This document shows positions 46,547 through 55,790 of a stretch of DNA of 64,000 nucleotides, piece by piece. The DNA comes from CAWVWD01 sp965662365. Lineage in GTDB: Bacteria; Bacteroidota; Bacteroidia; Chitinophagales; Saprospiraceae. Under the pieces are notes generated by a model. It was not told the origin of the DNA. It searched no databases and saw only the letters and a program-made list of their open reading frames with translations. Numbering within the stretch: the stretch's first letter is position 1; each line of letters begins with the position of its first letter. The position numbers and the translations under genes are program-made. Location of the stretch: assembly GCA_965662365.1 (NCBI GenBank), contig CBFIHR010000018.1, positions 1 to 64,000 of the forward strand, read 5' to 3'.

Positions 46547-47774
46547 GGTTCTTCGACAAATCCTGTGAATTAAGAGGTAGCGATTAAAATTCTCAATCTC
46601 ATATGTTCAAACTTAGGAAGTCCAAAAGAAATACGTTTAAAGTAGCGTAGAAAGTTATTTAAACCTTCCGTTGCTGCGTTAGTAACTCTCTGAGAAGCAA
46701 AAGCAGCAATATTAGGTTTTCCAATTGCTAAGTGTTTTTATAAAAACATCAAGTGGCTCAAAGTTGATTTGTTCTTCAAGTTCTACTTTACTTTGAGCTA
46801 TATCAAACATGGAATTAAAGGTATTTCTTAGATTATAAATTTCCTCTAATAACCATGATTTATCAAAAGCATATTGTAGAAGTTTTTTATCTTCTTCAGA
46901 ACACTTTTCAGACCGTTTAAATAGTTTCCACTTGATGGATTTAAAAGCCTCTTCGTCTTTAAATTCTCTACGTAGTTTTTTACGAAGGTTATCCAAGACA
47001 TCATTTAAGGATTTCACAACATGAAAACGGTCAATCACAATTTCAGCATTAGGAAAAAGTTCCTTTGCTACATTGATATAGGTCTTCCAAATATCAGAGC
47101 AAACCATTTCAATTTGATTGCAAAAATCTTGTCCAAGTGATTGAAAATGAGCAATTAATGTTTCCTTTTTTCGATTTGGTAAAACATCTAATTCTATACC
47201 TCGATCTAAATCAACTAAGACACAAACATAGTCTTTTTTACCTTTGCGATTAGATATTTCATCAATCCCTAATCTGCGAACTTGAGCATAGCGTTTTTCT
47301 AAGTTAATTTGTTGTTTAGCTTCGTTATAAAACAATCGTTCAACTGTTCTGTAACTCAAGTTTACTAAAGCTCCAACTTGACTAAATGATTGCTTTTGAC
47401 ATAGTTCAAATATCCATTTAGACTGTCGTTTTGTATAACTTTTTCCTGATGATATCCACTCTGGATTATCAAGAAAATAACGATTGCAATCCGAACAGTG
47501 GTATTGTTTTATTTTCAAATGAAGCCAAACTTCTCGTTCTGATATTTTTAAATCTTGAACCTTGCGTGGTTCTACTTGATTTATTTGTGATGTTTTCTTC
47601 AGACAGTTCGGACATATTGCATCTGTTGATTTTAACTCACAATGAAATATGTATTTACTAACTGTTTTTTCAATTGAATTTATTTTCAAATCTGAAAATC
47701 CTATTAACTCTTCGTAAAATTCTTCCTGTTTCATAACTCTAAGTTATAACTTTCACAGGATTTGTCGAAGAACC
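46547..47774 (-). mobile_element. ISL3-family insertion sequence, copy 2 (1228 bp)
   Basis: Bounded by perfect 23-bp inverted repeats starting GGTTCTTCGACAAATCC at 46547 and ending at 47774. It lies between the two MBOAT/SGNH cassettes. The flanking octamers differ (AATATTAT on the left, ATTTTTTA on the right), so no target duplication remains, unlike copy 1 at 27254. The transposase on the - strand is frameshifted. Confidence 0.92.
46570..47734 (-). pseudogene. ISL3-family transposase, frameshifted near the C-terminus
   Basis: From 47734 the - strand encodes 340 residues with the ISL3 pattern: an N-terminal Cys zinc finger (CPNCLKK), HCSDCNRYF, RLGIDEISNRKGKKDYVCV (first Asp), CSDIWKTYI and VIDRFHVVKSLN (second Asp). 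It then stops at 46712 after SNWKT. Skipping one base of the A-run in GGAAAACC (around 46717-46720) restores NIAAFASQRVTNAATEGLN and about 30 more residues to a stop at 46570, the expected ISL3 C-terminus. A sequencing error in the run cannot be excluded. Confidence 0.87.
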
Positions 47775-47802
47775 ATTTTTTACAGGAAAACACTTCTTAA
47801 AA

Positions 47803-49257
47803 ATGTTATTTAACTCGTTAGAGTTTTTACTCTTTTTACCGGTTGCATTTATTTTATACTGGTTTGTTTTATCAAAAAGTTTAAGGTGGCAGAACCTTTT
47901 AATTGTCTTTGCGAGCTATCTGTTTTATGGATGGTGGGATTATAGATTTTTAGCACTGATATTTTTTAGCACGGTTGTAGATTATTCAATAGGTGGAAAG
48001 TTAGGAATAGAAAACAATCCGTTTCGAAGAAAACTATTACTTTGGGTGAGTCTAGCTGTGAATCTTGGACTTTTAGGACTTTTTAAGTATTACAATTTCT
48101 TCGTTGATAATTTTATTTATGCTTTTTCAAGTTTAGGAATAGACTTAGAAGTAAGGACTTTGAATATTATCTTACCTGTGGGTATCAGTTTTTATACTTT
48201 TCAGACCTTGAGTTACACTATTGATGTGTTTAAGAAGAGAATAGAACCGACTAAGGACTTCATCGCTTTTATGGGGTTTGTATCTTTTTTCCCACAGTTA
48301 GTCGCAGGCCCAATTGAAAGAGCAAGTACTTTATTGCCTCAGTTTACTACCAAACGAAAGTTCACTTATCAACAAGGAATCGATGGTTTATTATTAATCC
48401 TTTGGGGTTTCTTCAAAAAAATTGTTATTGCTGACAATTTAGCCCCGGCGATAAATGAAATATTTGCGAATTATAATACTTATTCTGGAGATGTTTTACT
48501 TTTAGGGATATTTCTATTTGCATTTCAATTATATGGAGATTTTAGTGGATACAGTAATATCGCCAGAGGCTTAGCTAAATGGTTCGGTTTTGAGTTAATG
48601 GTAAATTTCAACTATCCAATTCTTTCAAGGAATGTTGGCGAGTTTTGGCGAAGATGGCATATTTCACTTTTTTCGTGGTTTAAAGACTATATTTTTATGG
48701 TGTTTGGTACATTTAGAATGTCCAAATTGGTTGTTATCAGAACAATGTTTATTGTATTTATTATCTCTGGCCTATGGCATGGCCCAAACTGGACGTTTGT
48801 TTTTTTTGGAATTCTTCATGGTATAGCTTTTATCCCTTACATATTGTTTAGAGGAAAACTTAGCAAGGAGTTTAAAAGGAAAAACTTTGGAGAAGGAAGA
48901 GTTTTACCCTCATTAAAAGAGAGTTTTCTTGTATTATCTACATTTTCCTTCTTTCTTTTTACAGCAATTTTTTTTCGTTCTCCTACAATTGCAGATGCAT
49001 TTCTTTTTATTAAGGGTATTTTTAATTGGTATGAGCATCCTACTTTTTTAAATCCTTATGATCATCAAAGTCTTACTAAGGAATTAATTTTTTTAGGGTT
49101 ATTTATATTGACAGATTATTTATTAAATGCAAAAAAGTTAGATAGGTTTAAGGAGTTAAATATTGTACTATGGACTGTTAGTGCAATTCTTGTTATATTA
49201 ATTATTATTAATAATCCTTTAAGCAAGGAAATGTCTTTTATTTATTTTCAGTTTTAA
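47803..49257 (+). CDS. MBOAT-family O-acyltransferase (AlgI/DltB-like), copy B
   Basis: A 484-residue paralogue of the protein at 44185, with the same start MLFNSLEFLLFLPVAFI, LPVGISFYTFQTLSYTIDV, FFPQLVAGPIERA, EFWRRWHISL and catalytic SGLWHGPNWTF. After the RRWHISL motif the loop reads FSWFKDYIFMVFGTFRMSK where copy A has the usual STWFRDYIYIPLGGSR, so the two copies may differ in acyl or acceptor preference. Start 28 bases after the ISL3 end; any promoter must lie in or near the element. Confidence 0.93.
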   Translation: MLFNSLEFLLFLPVAFILYWFVLSKSLRWQNLLIVFASYLFYGWWDYRFLALIFFSTVVDYSIGGKLGIENNPFRRKLLLWVSLAVNLGLLGLFKYYNFFVDNFIYAFSSLGIDLEVRTLNIILPVGISFYTFQTLSYTIDVFKKRIEPTKDFIAFMGFVSFFPQLVAGPIERASTLLPQFTTKRKFTYQQGIDGLLLILWGFFKKIVIADNLAPAINEIFANYNTYSGDVLLLGIFLFAFQLYGDFSGYSNIARGLAKWFGFELMVNFNYPILSRNVGEFWRRWHISLFSWFKDYIFMVFGTFRMSKLVVIRTMFIVFIISGLWHGPNWTFVFFGILHGIAFIPYILFRGKLSKEFKRKNFGEGRVLPSLKESFLVLSTFSFFLFTAIFFRSPTIADAFLFIKGIFNWYEHPTFLNPYDHQSLTKELIFLGLFILTDYLLNAKKLDRFKELNIVLWTVSAILVILIIINNPLSKEMSFIYFQF

Positions 49258-49260
49258 ATC

Positions 49261-50142
49261 ATGAAAAAGTTTTTAATTCAGTTTACATTGTGGGTACTTG
49301 CAACCTTAGTAGCTTTTGAAATAGTGTTAAGAGTTTTTGGGCTTGCTGCTGTAACATTACCTTTGGAAAACATAGATGGTGATATATCGAGAATACCTAA
49401 CACAGAGGGCTGTTGGGTAAGAGGTGGTGTAAAGGAAATTAATTCTCATTATCGATTTAATAACAAAGGCTGGAACAGTTCTATTGATTATTTTTTTGAC
49501 GATAACCTTGATAGCTTAAAAATTGCTTTAATCGGACCATCTTTTATTCAAGGGTTTCATACTTCCGTTGAAAATTCAATCGGAAGACAATTTGAAGCGT
49601 TAACAAATAACGCTTATACTGTTTATGAATTTGGTATGAGCGGATTTAATATTGTAGATTACTCTATTCTCTGTAAGAAATATCAACTTGAGAAGTTTCA
49701 TAAAGTTTTCTTGTTGATTGGTGACGAAGTTATAATTAAAGAAAAGGCAGGTAAGATGAGCAAAGGGAATACGCTTAAATCAGGAGGTTTAATTGAAAGT
49801 GCTTACGGTTATTCTCACGTATTGCGGTATTTGAATATTAATCATAAAATGAGTCTTAACTTTAAAAAAATTCAAAAAAAACCATTCAGAAATCTTAAAA
49901 ATAAGAAAAAGGAAATTGTCAGACCTGCTAATATTAAAGTTTTGAATAGTTTTAGCGATAATGTTGTTTTTCTTTATGATAAGAGTAGATTGTCAAAAGA
50001 GAATCTAGAGATTTTAGCTCACCCTGCCCAGGAAGTAATACCTATTTACCTACCTAGTGATTGTGGTTTTGATAATCACTGGAATTATAATGGTCGAAAA
50101 AATTGTGCATTAGCTATGAAAGCTTATCTTGACGCTCATTAG
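49261..50142 (+). CDS. SGNH-hydrolase-like partner of MBOAT acyltransferase, copy B
   Basis: A 293-residue paralogue of 45637 with a single N-terminal membrane segment. The nucleophile motif reads IALIGPSFIQGFH: the Ser (residue 94) is kept but the preceding Asp of the usual GDS is Pro. The C-terminal FDNHWNYNGRKN retains the Asp/His pair. Starts 3 bases after its MBOAT partner. The altered block I suggests changed activity. Confidence 0.72.
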   Translation: MKKFLIQFTLWVLATLVAFEIVLRVFGLAAVTLPLENIDGDISRIPNTEGCWVRGGVKEINSHYRFNNKGWNSSIDYFFDDNLDSLKIALIGPSFIQGFHTSVENSIGRQFEALTNNAYTVYEFGMSGFNIVDYSILCKKYQLEKFHKVFLLIGDEVIIKEKAGKMSKGNTLKSGGLIESAYGYSHVLRYLNINHKMSLNFKKIQKKPFRNLKNKKKEIVRPANIKVLNSFSDNVVFLYDKSRLSKENLEILAHPAQEVIPIYLPSDCGFDNHWNYNGRKNCALAMKAYLDAH

Positions 50143-50160
50143 CATCATTATTACTTACAA

Positions 50161-51332
50161 ATGTTATGCAAAAAGGTATAGTCCTAAAATAAAAAAGTTC
50201 ATTGAAAGTAATAGCTTTGAGAAATGGAAAAGATGTTAGACTTATATTCAGATTATCTTCTATCAAGTTTTCAACAAACAACAGCTACAGGTTTGTCTAG
50301 GTTAACAGACGGTCAAATTTCCCATGATAAAGTCAGTCGATTTTTATCAGAAAAAGATGAAGGCTCAAAAGAACTTTGGCAACATGTAAAAGCATTAGTT
50401 AGAAAACACGAAACAGAAGATGGTTGTTTGATATTCGATGATAGCATAATAGAAAAACCATATACTGACGAAAGTGAATTGGTTTGTTGGCATTATGACC
50501 ATTCAAAAGGAAAATCAGTAAAAGGCAATAATATCCTTAGTGCTTTTTATCACAGTTCAGTTGTCATGATAGTCTGGCAGAACCTATTCGTCTACTTATT
50601 ATGTATCAACTTGTGCTTAAAACAATTATCTATTCAGTTGTTAAAACTAGAAAAACGAAACGTAAAAGTGAAACAACTAAAAATACAATTATGCTTGAGA
50701 TGATAGCCCAAGCTATTCATAATCAACTCAAATTCAAGTATATACTAGCAGATAGTTGGTTTGCATCAGCAGACACTATGAGATTTGTCAAGAAGAAAAA
50801 GAAGTTTTTCATATTTGATATGAAATCAAATCGCAATGCTGTTTTAGATGAAAAAGATAGAAATAAAGGTCAATGGTCAAGAATTGATGAATTAGATATT
50901 CCAGATAATACAGTTGTCAAAGTTTGGTTAAAGGATTTAGAATTTCCTGTACTTTTAACCAAACAGGTTTTTAAAAACAAAGACCAATTAACAGGTGTAA
51001 GATTTCTAGTTCCTAATGATTTTAGCTTGTCAGATGACCAATTCACTACAATATACAAAAAACGGTGCATGTACCGAAACCTCGGTGGGAGTGTAGAAGA
51101 ATATCATAAATCGTTAAAACAGAATACAGCTATTGCTAAATCTCCAACTCGAACTACAAGAACACAATGCAATCATATTTTTGCTTCCATTGTGGCTTAT
51201 ATTAAGTTAGAAAAACTCAAAATGGTCAATGAAATGAATCATTTTGCCATGAAATCTAAATTATATTTATCAGCTCTCAAAGCTGCTTTCAAAGAACTTA
51301 CTATTTTAAAGGATAGCTCCTTTACGTAACAT
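50161..51332 (+). mobile_element. IS4-superfamily (IS701/IS4-like) element, inactive
   Basis: Imperfect terminal inverted repeats: ATGTTATGCAAAAAGG at 50161 and, read on the - strand from 51332, ATGTTACGTAAAGGAG, with further matches around TATCCTTTAAAATA. They enclose a frameshifted DDE transposase. The right end is 22 bases upstream of the aminotransferase start at 51355. No target duplication was clear. Confidence 0.75.
50224..51329 (+). pseudogene. IS4/IS701-like DDE transposase, frameshifted
   Basis: The N-terminal frame (from 50224) holds SRLTDGQISHDKVSRFL and the first catalytic Asp in LIFDDSIIEKPYTDE, up to NNILSAFYHSS. Near 50555-50566 it shifts frame and continues as DSLAEPIRLLIMYQLV, with ILADSWFASADTM (second Asp) and EEYHKSLKQNTAIAKSP (Glu region). 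A 21-base stretch at 51068-51088 between two CGGTG repeats inserts seven residues (CMYRNLG-like) into what is usually YKKRWSVEEYHK. Both changes should abolish activity. Confidence 0.8.
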
Positions 51333-51354
51333 CAGTTAATAAAACATATTTATT

Positions 51355-52509
51355 ATGATACCTTTATCTATCCCACACCTTGATGGTAACGAATGGGAAT
51401 ACGTGAAGAAATGTATTGACACGGGCTGGGTATCCTCGGCTGGAGCATACGTTACCCAATTTGAAAATATGGTAGCAGAGTATGCTGGTTGCAAACATGG
51501 CATAGCCTGTGTCAATGGCACATCGGGTTTGCATTTGACGATGCACATGCACGACATAAAATTAGGAGATCATTTGATTGTTCCTAATATTACGTTTATT
51601 GCATCAGCGAATGCTGCATCATACACATTTGCTAATCCAATATTTGTTGATGTTGATCCTGAGACATGGCAAATGGACTTGGGTTTACTCGAAGATTTCT
51701 TAGAAAAAAATACTTATACCGTAACAGAAGGAGTAGGCGAGTCTGAAAAGACATACAGTTATTCTCTGCTTTCTCATAAGCCAATAAAGGCCATTATGCC
51801 TGTACACGTTTTAGGGAATATGTGCAACATGGAGCGGTTGATGGAAATTGCAAATCGTTTTCATTTGCTGGTTATTGAAGATGCAAGTGAATCTTTAGGG
51901 TCTTACTACAAGGGAAAACACTCAGGTAGTTTTGGGAAGATGAGCGTTTTTAGTTTTAATGGAAATAAAATTATTACTACTGGTGGAGGTGGAGTAATTG
52001 TGACGGATGATGACGAACTTGCAAAACGTGCAAAACATCTAACAACACAAGCAAAAGCTGACCCGGATACTTATTACCATGATGAAATTGGTTTTAATTA
52101 TAGAATGGTGAACATTTTGGCAGCAATCGGTGTAGCTCAAATGGAACAACTTTCTGGTTTTATAGAAATAAAGAAACACATAGATGCTTACTATAGAAAA
52201 CACCTGCAAGGTATTGGTGATATTAAGTTTCAGGAAGTAAAAGATTATGTAAACGCTAATTGTTGGTTATTCACCTTTAGCTCATCAAAGCAAGCAGAAA
52301 TCTTGAAAGCATTACAAGAAAATAATGTCATTGCTCGTCCATTTTGGATGCCGATGAATCAATTGCCCATGTTTAAAAACAATCTTTATGTTACGGAACA
52401 CGACCATTCAAGAAAAGTACATGCTGATAGCTTGAGTATTCCAAGTTCTGTTAACTTAACAGATACAGAAATGGACAAGGTAATAGAAATAATTAAATCT
52501 TGTTTTTGA
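51355..52509 (+). CDS. LegC/PglE-like nucleotide-sugar aminotransferase
   Basis: A 384-residue PLP enzyme of the DegT/DnrJ/EryC1/StrS family. Landmarks: DTGWVSSAGAYVTQFE, VNGTSGLHLTMHM, PNITFIASANAA, VHVLGNMCNMERLME, EDASESLGS and the PLP lysine in FSFNGNKIITTGGGG. DTGWVSSAG and FNGNKI are typical of 4-aminotransferases acting on UDP-4-keto-6-deoxy sugars. With the dehydratase at 53311 and a PglD-like acetylase at 40293 it could form a UDP-bacillosamine-type pathway. It starts 22 bases after an inactive IS. Confidence 0.9.
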   Translation: MIPLSIPHLDGNEWEYVKKCIDTGWVSSAGAYVTQFENMVAEYAGCKHGIACVNGTSGLHLTMHMHDIKLGDHLIVPNITFIASANAASYTFANPIFVDVDPETWQMDLGLLEDFLEKNTYTVTEGVGESEKTYSYSLLSHKPIKAIMPVHVLGNMCNMERLMEIANRFHLLVIEDASESLGSYYKGKHSGSFGKMSVFSFNGNKIITTGGGGVIVTDDDELAKRAKHLTTQAKADPDTYYHDEIGFNYRMVNILAAIGVAQMEQLSGFIEIKKHIDAYYRKHLQGIGDIKFQEVKDYVNANCWLFTFSSSKQAEILKALQENNVIARPFWMPMNQLPMFKNNLYVTEHDHSRKVHADSLSIPSSVNLTDTEMDKVIEIIKSCF

Positions 52510-52596
52510 TGAATTTTGTTCTTTGATAGAAAAGGCCAGAGAATAAATCATCGAATCTCAGTATTTTACAATCATTAAAGTATAAAATAATATTAG

Positions 52597-53268
52597 ATGT
52601 ATCGTTTCATAAAACGCTTTTTTGACTTTATATTTTCGCTAATTATGCTTTTAGTCTTAACGCCTATTTTAGTGCCAATAATGATAGGATTAAAGTTAAC
52701 AGGTGAAGGTTATATCTTTTATTTTCAAGAAAGAGTCGGCTATAAAAATAAAATTTTCGACATTTGGAAATTTGCAACCATGTTGAAAGATAGTCCGAAT
52801 ATGGCAGGAGGAATAATGACACTCAAAAAAGACCCTCGAATTACACCTATGGGTGGTTTTTTAAGAAAAACTAAAATCAATGAGTTACCTCAATTATTCA
52901 ATATTTTAAGAGGTGATATGAGTTTTGTTGGTCCAAGACCTGTCATGCAAAAAAGTTTTGATGCCTATCCAGAAAATGTTCAAAAAGTGATTTACAATGT
53001 AACTCCAGGAGTTACGGGGATCGGTTCTATTATTTTTAGAGACGAGGAGGATTTACTAACTAAAGCTAAGGCAGAAGGTAACGATCCTTGGGAATTTTAT
53101 AAAAAAATTATCTATCCATACAAAGGAGAGGTTGAACAATGGTATCAAAACAATCAATCATTTGGAATAGACTTTATGATATTATTTCTAACTGCATGGG
53201 CTATTGTATTTCCTAAAAGTGATTTACACTTTAGAATATTTAAAGATATACCCCGAAGAAATTTTTAA
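52597..53268 (+). CDS. Initiating sugar-phosphate transferase (PglC/WcaJ short type), second copy
   Basis: A 223-residue membrane-associated transferase: N-terminal hydrophobic segment (residues ~12-32), GYIFYFQERVGYKNKIFDIW, KINELPQLFNILRGDMSFVG-type core with PRPV, and TPGVTGIGSIIFRDEE. A close relative of the protein at 43374. Placed between the aminotransferase and the dehydratase, it is the natural candidate to load the diamino-trideoxy sugar onto the lipid carrier, as PglC does. Confidence 0.92.
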   Translation: MYRFIKRFFDFIFSLIMLLVLTPILVPIMIGLKLTGEGYIFYFQERVGYKNKIFDIWKFATMLKDSPNMAGGIMTLKKDPRITPMGGFLRKTKINELPQLFNILRGDMSFVGPRPVMQKSFDAYPENVQKVIYNVTPGVTGIGSIIFRDEEDLLTKAKAEGNDPWEFYKKIIYPYKGEVEQWYQNNQSFGIDFMILFLTAWAIVFPKSDLHFRIFKDIPRRNF

Positions 53269-53310
53269 TTAAATCAAAATGTACTTTGCATAAAATTAAC
53301 TTTTGTTTTT

Positions 53311-54528
53311 ATGAAACACTTCAACGTCAGTCAATTTATCTCAACATACATCACAGAACGTAAAGATTCGCTTTTTGCTAAGGATATTCAAAGAAATAAA
53401 GAACAATTAAGTGAAGCAATTAATGACAAATCTGTTATTGTAATAGGCGGAGCAGGAACAATAGGGAGTTCTTATATTAAAGCTATATTAAAATTCAAAC
53501 CGACGAAACTTTATGTGGTAGATTTGAATGAAAATGGATTAACTGAGTTAGTCAGAGATTTGCGAAGTTCCGTAGGCTATAATGTTCCGAAAGACTTCAA
53601 AACTTATCCGATTGATTTTGCAAGTGATGTCTTTGAAAAGATATTAGTAAATGAAGGTCCCTTTCATGTTGTAGCAAATTTTGCAGCACATAAACATGTT
53701 CGTAGTGAAAAAGATCATTATTCCATAGAAGCCATGATTAACAATAATGTCATTAAGGCAAAGAGGTTATTAGATTTATTAGTAGAAAATCCACCAGAAC
53801 ATTTCTTTTGCGTTTCCACAGATAAGGCGGCGAATCCTGTGAATGTGATGGGAGCAAGCAAAAAGTTGATGGAAGATGTGATTTTAGCTTATTCCAAAAA
53901 AATTCCAATTACTACAGCTCGTTTTGCAAATGTGGCTTTTTCTAATGGTAGTTTACTGTTTGGCTTTATTGAGCGTATGATGAAACGTCAACCACTTTCA
54001 TCTCCAACTGATGTCAAACGCTATTTTGTTTCGCCAGAGGAAAGTGGTCAGATTTGTATGTTAGCTTGTATGTTAGGTGAAAGTGGTCAAATTTTCTTTC
54101 CAAAACTGCGAGAAGATCAAATGAAAACTTTTTCAAGTATTGGTGAGAATTTCCTTAAAGAGTTTGGAGATTATGAACCTGAATACTGTGAAACGGAACA
54201 AAAAGCCAGAGAAAAAGTATTGAATTTATCAATAGATGCTGATAAATATCCCGTTTATTTCTTTCCAACGGATACGTCAGGAGAAAAGAAATATGAAGAG
54301 TTTTTTGTGCCAGGTGAAGACGTGGATATGGCTACCTTTGAGCAATTAGGAGTTATTCGAAATGCACCATCAAAGCCAATGACTGAAATTGAAAAATTAT
54401 TTAATGCTTTGAATAAAGTGTTTCAATCTAATGAAGTAACCAAACAAGCTATAGTAGACGCTATTGGTGATTTTATCCCTAATTTTAAACACATCGAAAC
54501 AGGCAAAAGCCTTGATCAAAAGATGTAA
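53311..54528 (+). CDS. UDP-GlcNAc 4,6-dehydratase-like protein (FlaA1/CapD/PglF family, short form)
   Basis: A 405-residue polysaccharide-biosynthesis SDR with NAD-binding VIGGAGTIGSSYIKAI near residue 46, NFAAHKHVRSEKD, STDKAANPVNVMGASKKLME (catalytic region) and RFANVAFSNGSLL. There are no membrane helices, so it is the short soluble form rather than the four-helix PglF/CapD type. Predicted product is UDP-2-acetamido-2,6-dideoxy-4-keto-hexose for the aminotransferase at 51355. The exact stereochemistry cannot be read. Confidence 0.87.
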   Translation: MKHFNVSQFISTYITERKDSLFAKDIQRNKEQLSEAINDKSVIVIGGAGTIGSSYIKAILKFKPTKLYVVDLNENGLTELVRDLRSSVGYNVPKDFKTYPIDFASDVFEKILVNEGPFHVVANFAAHKHVRSEKDHYSIEAMINNNVIKAKRLLDLLVENPPEHFFCVSTDKAANPVNVMGASKKLMEDVILAYSKKIPITTARFANVAFSNGSLLFGFIERMMKRQPLSSPTDVKRYFVSPEESGQICMLACMLGESGQIFFPKLREDQMKTFSSIGENFLKEFGDYEPEYCETEQKAREKVLNLSIDADKYPVYFFPTDTSGEKKYEEFFVPGEDVDMATFEQLGVIRNAPSKPMTEIEKLFNALNKVFQSNEVTKQAIVDAIGDFIPNFKHIETGKSLDQKM

Positions 54529-54588
54529 TTAGCAGTAGATATTCAAAACATAACGACAAGAAGGAGAACATATTAAAAAAGTAATATA

Positions 54589-55701
54589 ATGAAAAAAGCA
54601 TTAATAACAGGAGTAACAGGACAAGACGGTGCCTATCTTTCAGAATTGTTATTAGAAAAGGGATATGAAGTACATGGTATCAAACGCCGTAGTTCATTGT
54701 TTAATACGGATAGGATTGATCACTTATATCAAGATCCACACGAGGAAAAGATTAGATTCAAATTACACTATGGAGATTTGTCGGATTCAACGAATTTGAT
54801 TCGTTTGATTCAAGAAATTCAACCTGATGAGATTTATAATCTTGGTGCAATGTCACATGTAAAGGTAAGTTTCGATGCTCCTGAGTATGCGGCTGACGTT
54901 GATGGTGTCGGTACATTAAGGATTTTAGAAGCAGTACGTTTATTAGGTTTGACGGAGAAAACTCGTATCTATCAGGCTTCTACTTCTGAATTATACGGCT
55001 TGGTTCAAGAAGTTCCGCAGTCAGAAACTACACCTTTTTATCCTCGCTCACCTTATGCGGTTGCTAAGATGTATGCTTATTGGATTACGGTAAATTATCG
55101 GGAGGCTTACAATATGTTTGCTTGTAACGGTATTTTATTTAATCACGAATCTCCGCTTCGAGGAGAAACATTCGTGACTCGTAAGATTACTCGGGCTGTT
55201 GCAAAAATTGGTTTAGGTTTGCAAGATAAATTGTACTTAGGAAACCTTGATGCAAAAAGAGATTGGGGACACGCTAAGGATTATGTGGAGGCAATGTGGA
55301 GAATTTTGCAACAAGATGAACCAGAAGATTTTGTTATTGCAACTGGTGTAACAACGACGGTTCGTGATTTCGTGAAAATGTCATTTAAAGAAATTGGTGT
55401 TGAATTAGCGTTTACAGGTGAAGGCATTGATGAGATTGGAACGGTGGTCGCAAGTACGAATCCTGAATATCCTGTTAAAGTGGGAACAGTTGTGGTTTCT
55501 GTTGATGCAGCATATTTCCGTCCTACAGAAGTAGAATTATTAATTGGTGATCCTACAAAATCTAAAACGAAATTAGGTTGGGAACCTAAATATGATTTAG
55601 AAGCACTATGTAGCGAAATGGTAGCGTCTGATATTGAATTGTTCCGTCGTGATCAGTTATTGAAAGATGCAGGATACGAGATTAAGAATCAATTTGAGTA
55701 A
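54589..55701 (+). CDS. gmd: GDP-mannose 4,6-dehydratase
   Basis: A 370-residue SDR that makes GDP-4-keto-6-deoxymannose. GVTGQDGAYLSELLLEKGY, HGIKRRSSLFNTDRID, LGAMSHVKVSF, STSELYGLVQE, SPYAVAKMYAYW (Tyr/Lys) and NHESPLRGETFVTRKI are invariant Gmd features. The next sugar gene, fcl at 57004, completes GDP-L-fucose synthesis; a broken alanine dehydrogenase gene stands between them. Confidence 0.97.
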   Translation: MKKALITGVTGQDGAYLSELLLEKGYEVHGIKRRSSLFNTDRIDHLYQDPHEEKIRFKLHYGDLSDSTNLIRLIQEIQPDEIYNLGAMSHVKVSFDAPEYAADVDGVGTLRILEAVRLLGLTEKTRIYQASTSELYGLVQEVPQSETTPFYPRSPYAVAKMYAYWITVNYREAYNMFACNGILFNHESPLRGETFVTRKITRAVAKIGLGLQDKLYLGNLDAKRDWGHAKDYVEAMWRILQQDEPEDFVIATGVTTTVRDFVKMSFKEIGVELAFTGEGIDEIGTVVASTNPEYPVKVGTVVVSVDAAYFRPTEVELLIGDPTKSKTKLGWEPKYDLEALCSEMVASDIELFRRDQLLKDAGYEIKNQFE

Positions 55702-55790
55702 TTTTCTGTTATGAAAGCACTCTGAATATATTAAAAAAGTAAATCGTGGAAATTGTATCCAATTCAAATATCAAAAAATAAGATATAATC

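Noticed and set aside
50601..51329. 242-codon frame as an independent transposase gene
   Set aside because: It is the frame-shifted second half of the element that starts at 50224 and carries only part of the catalytic site.
53286..53300. TACTTTGC before the dehydratase as a promoter
   Set aside because: One base short of the TAnnTTTG spacing and no -33 partner seen.
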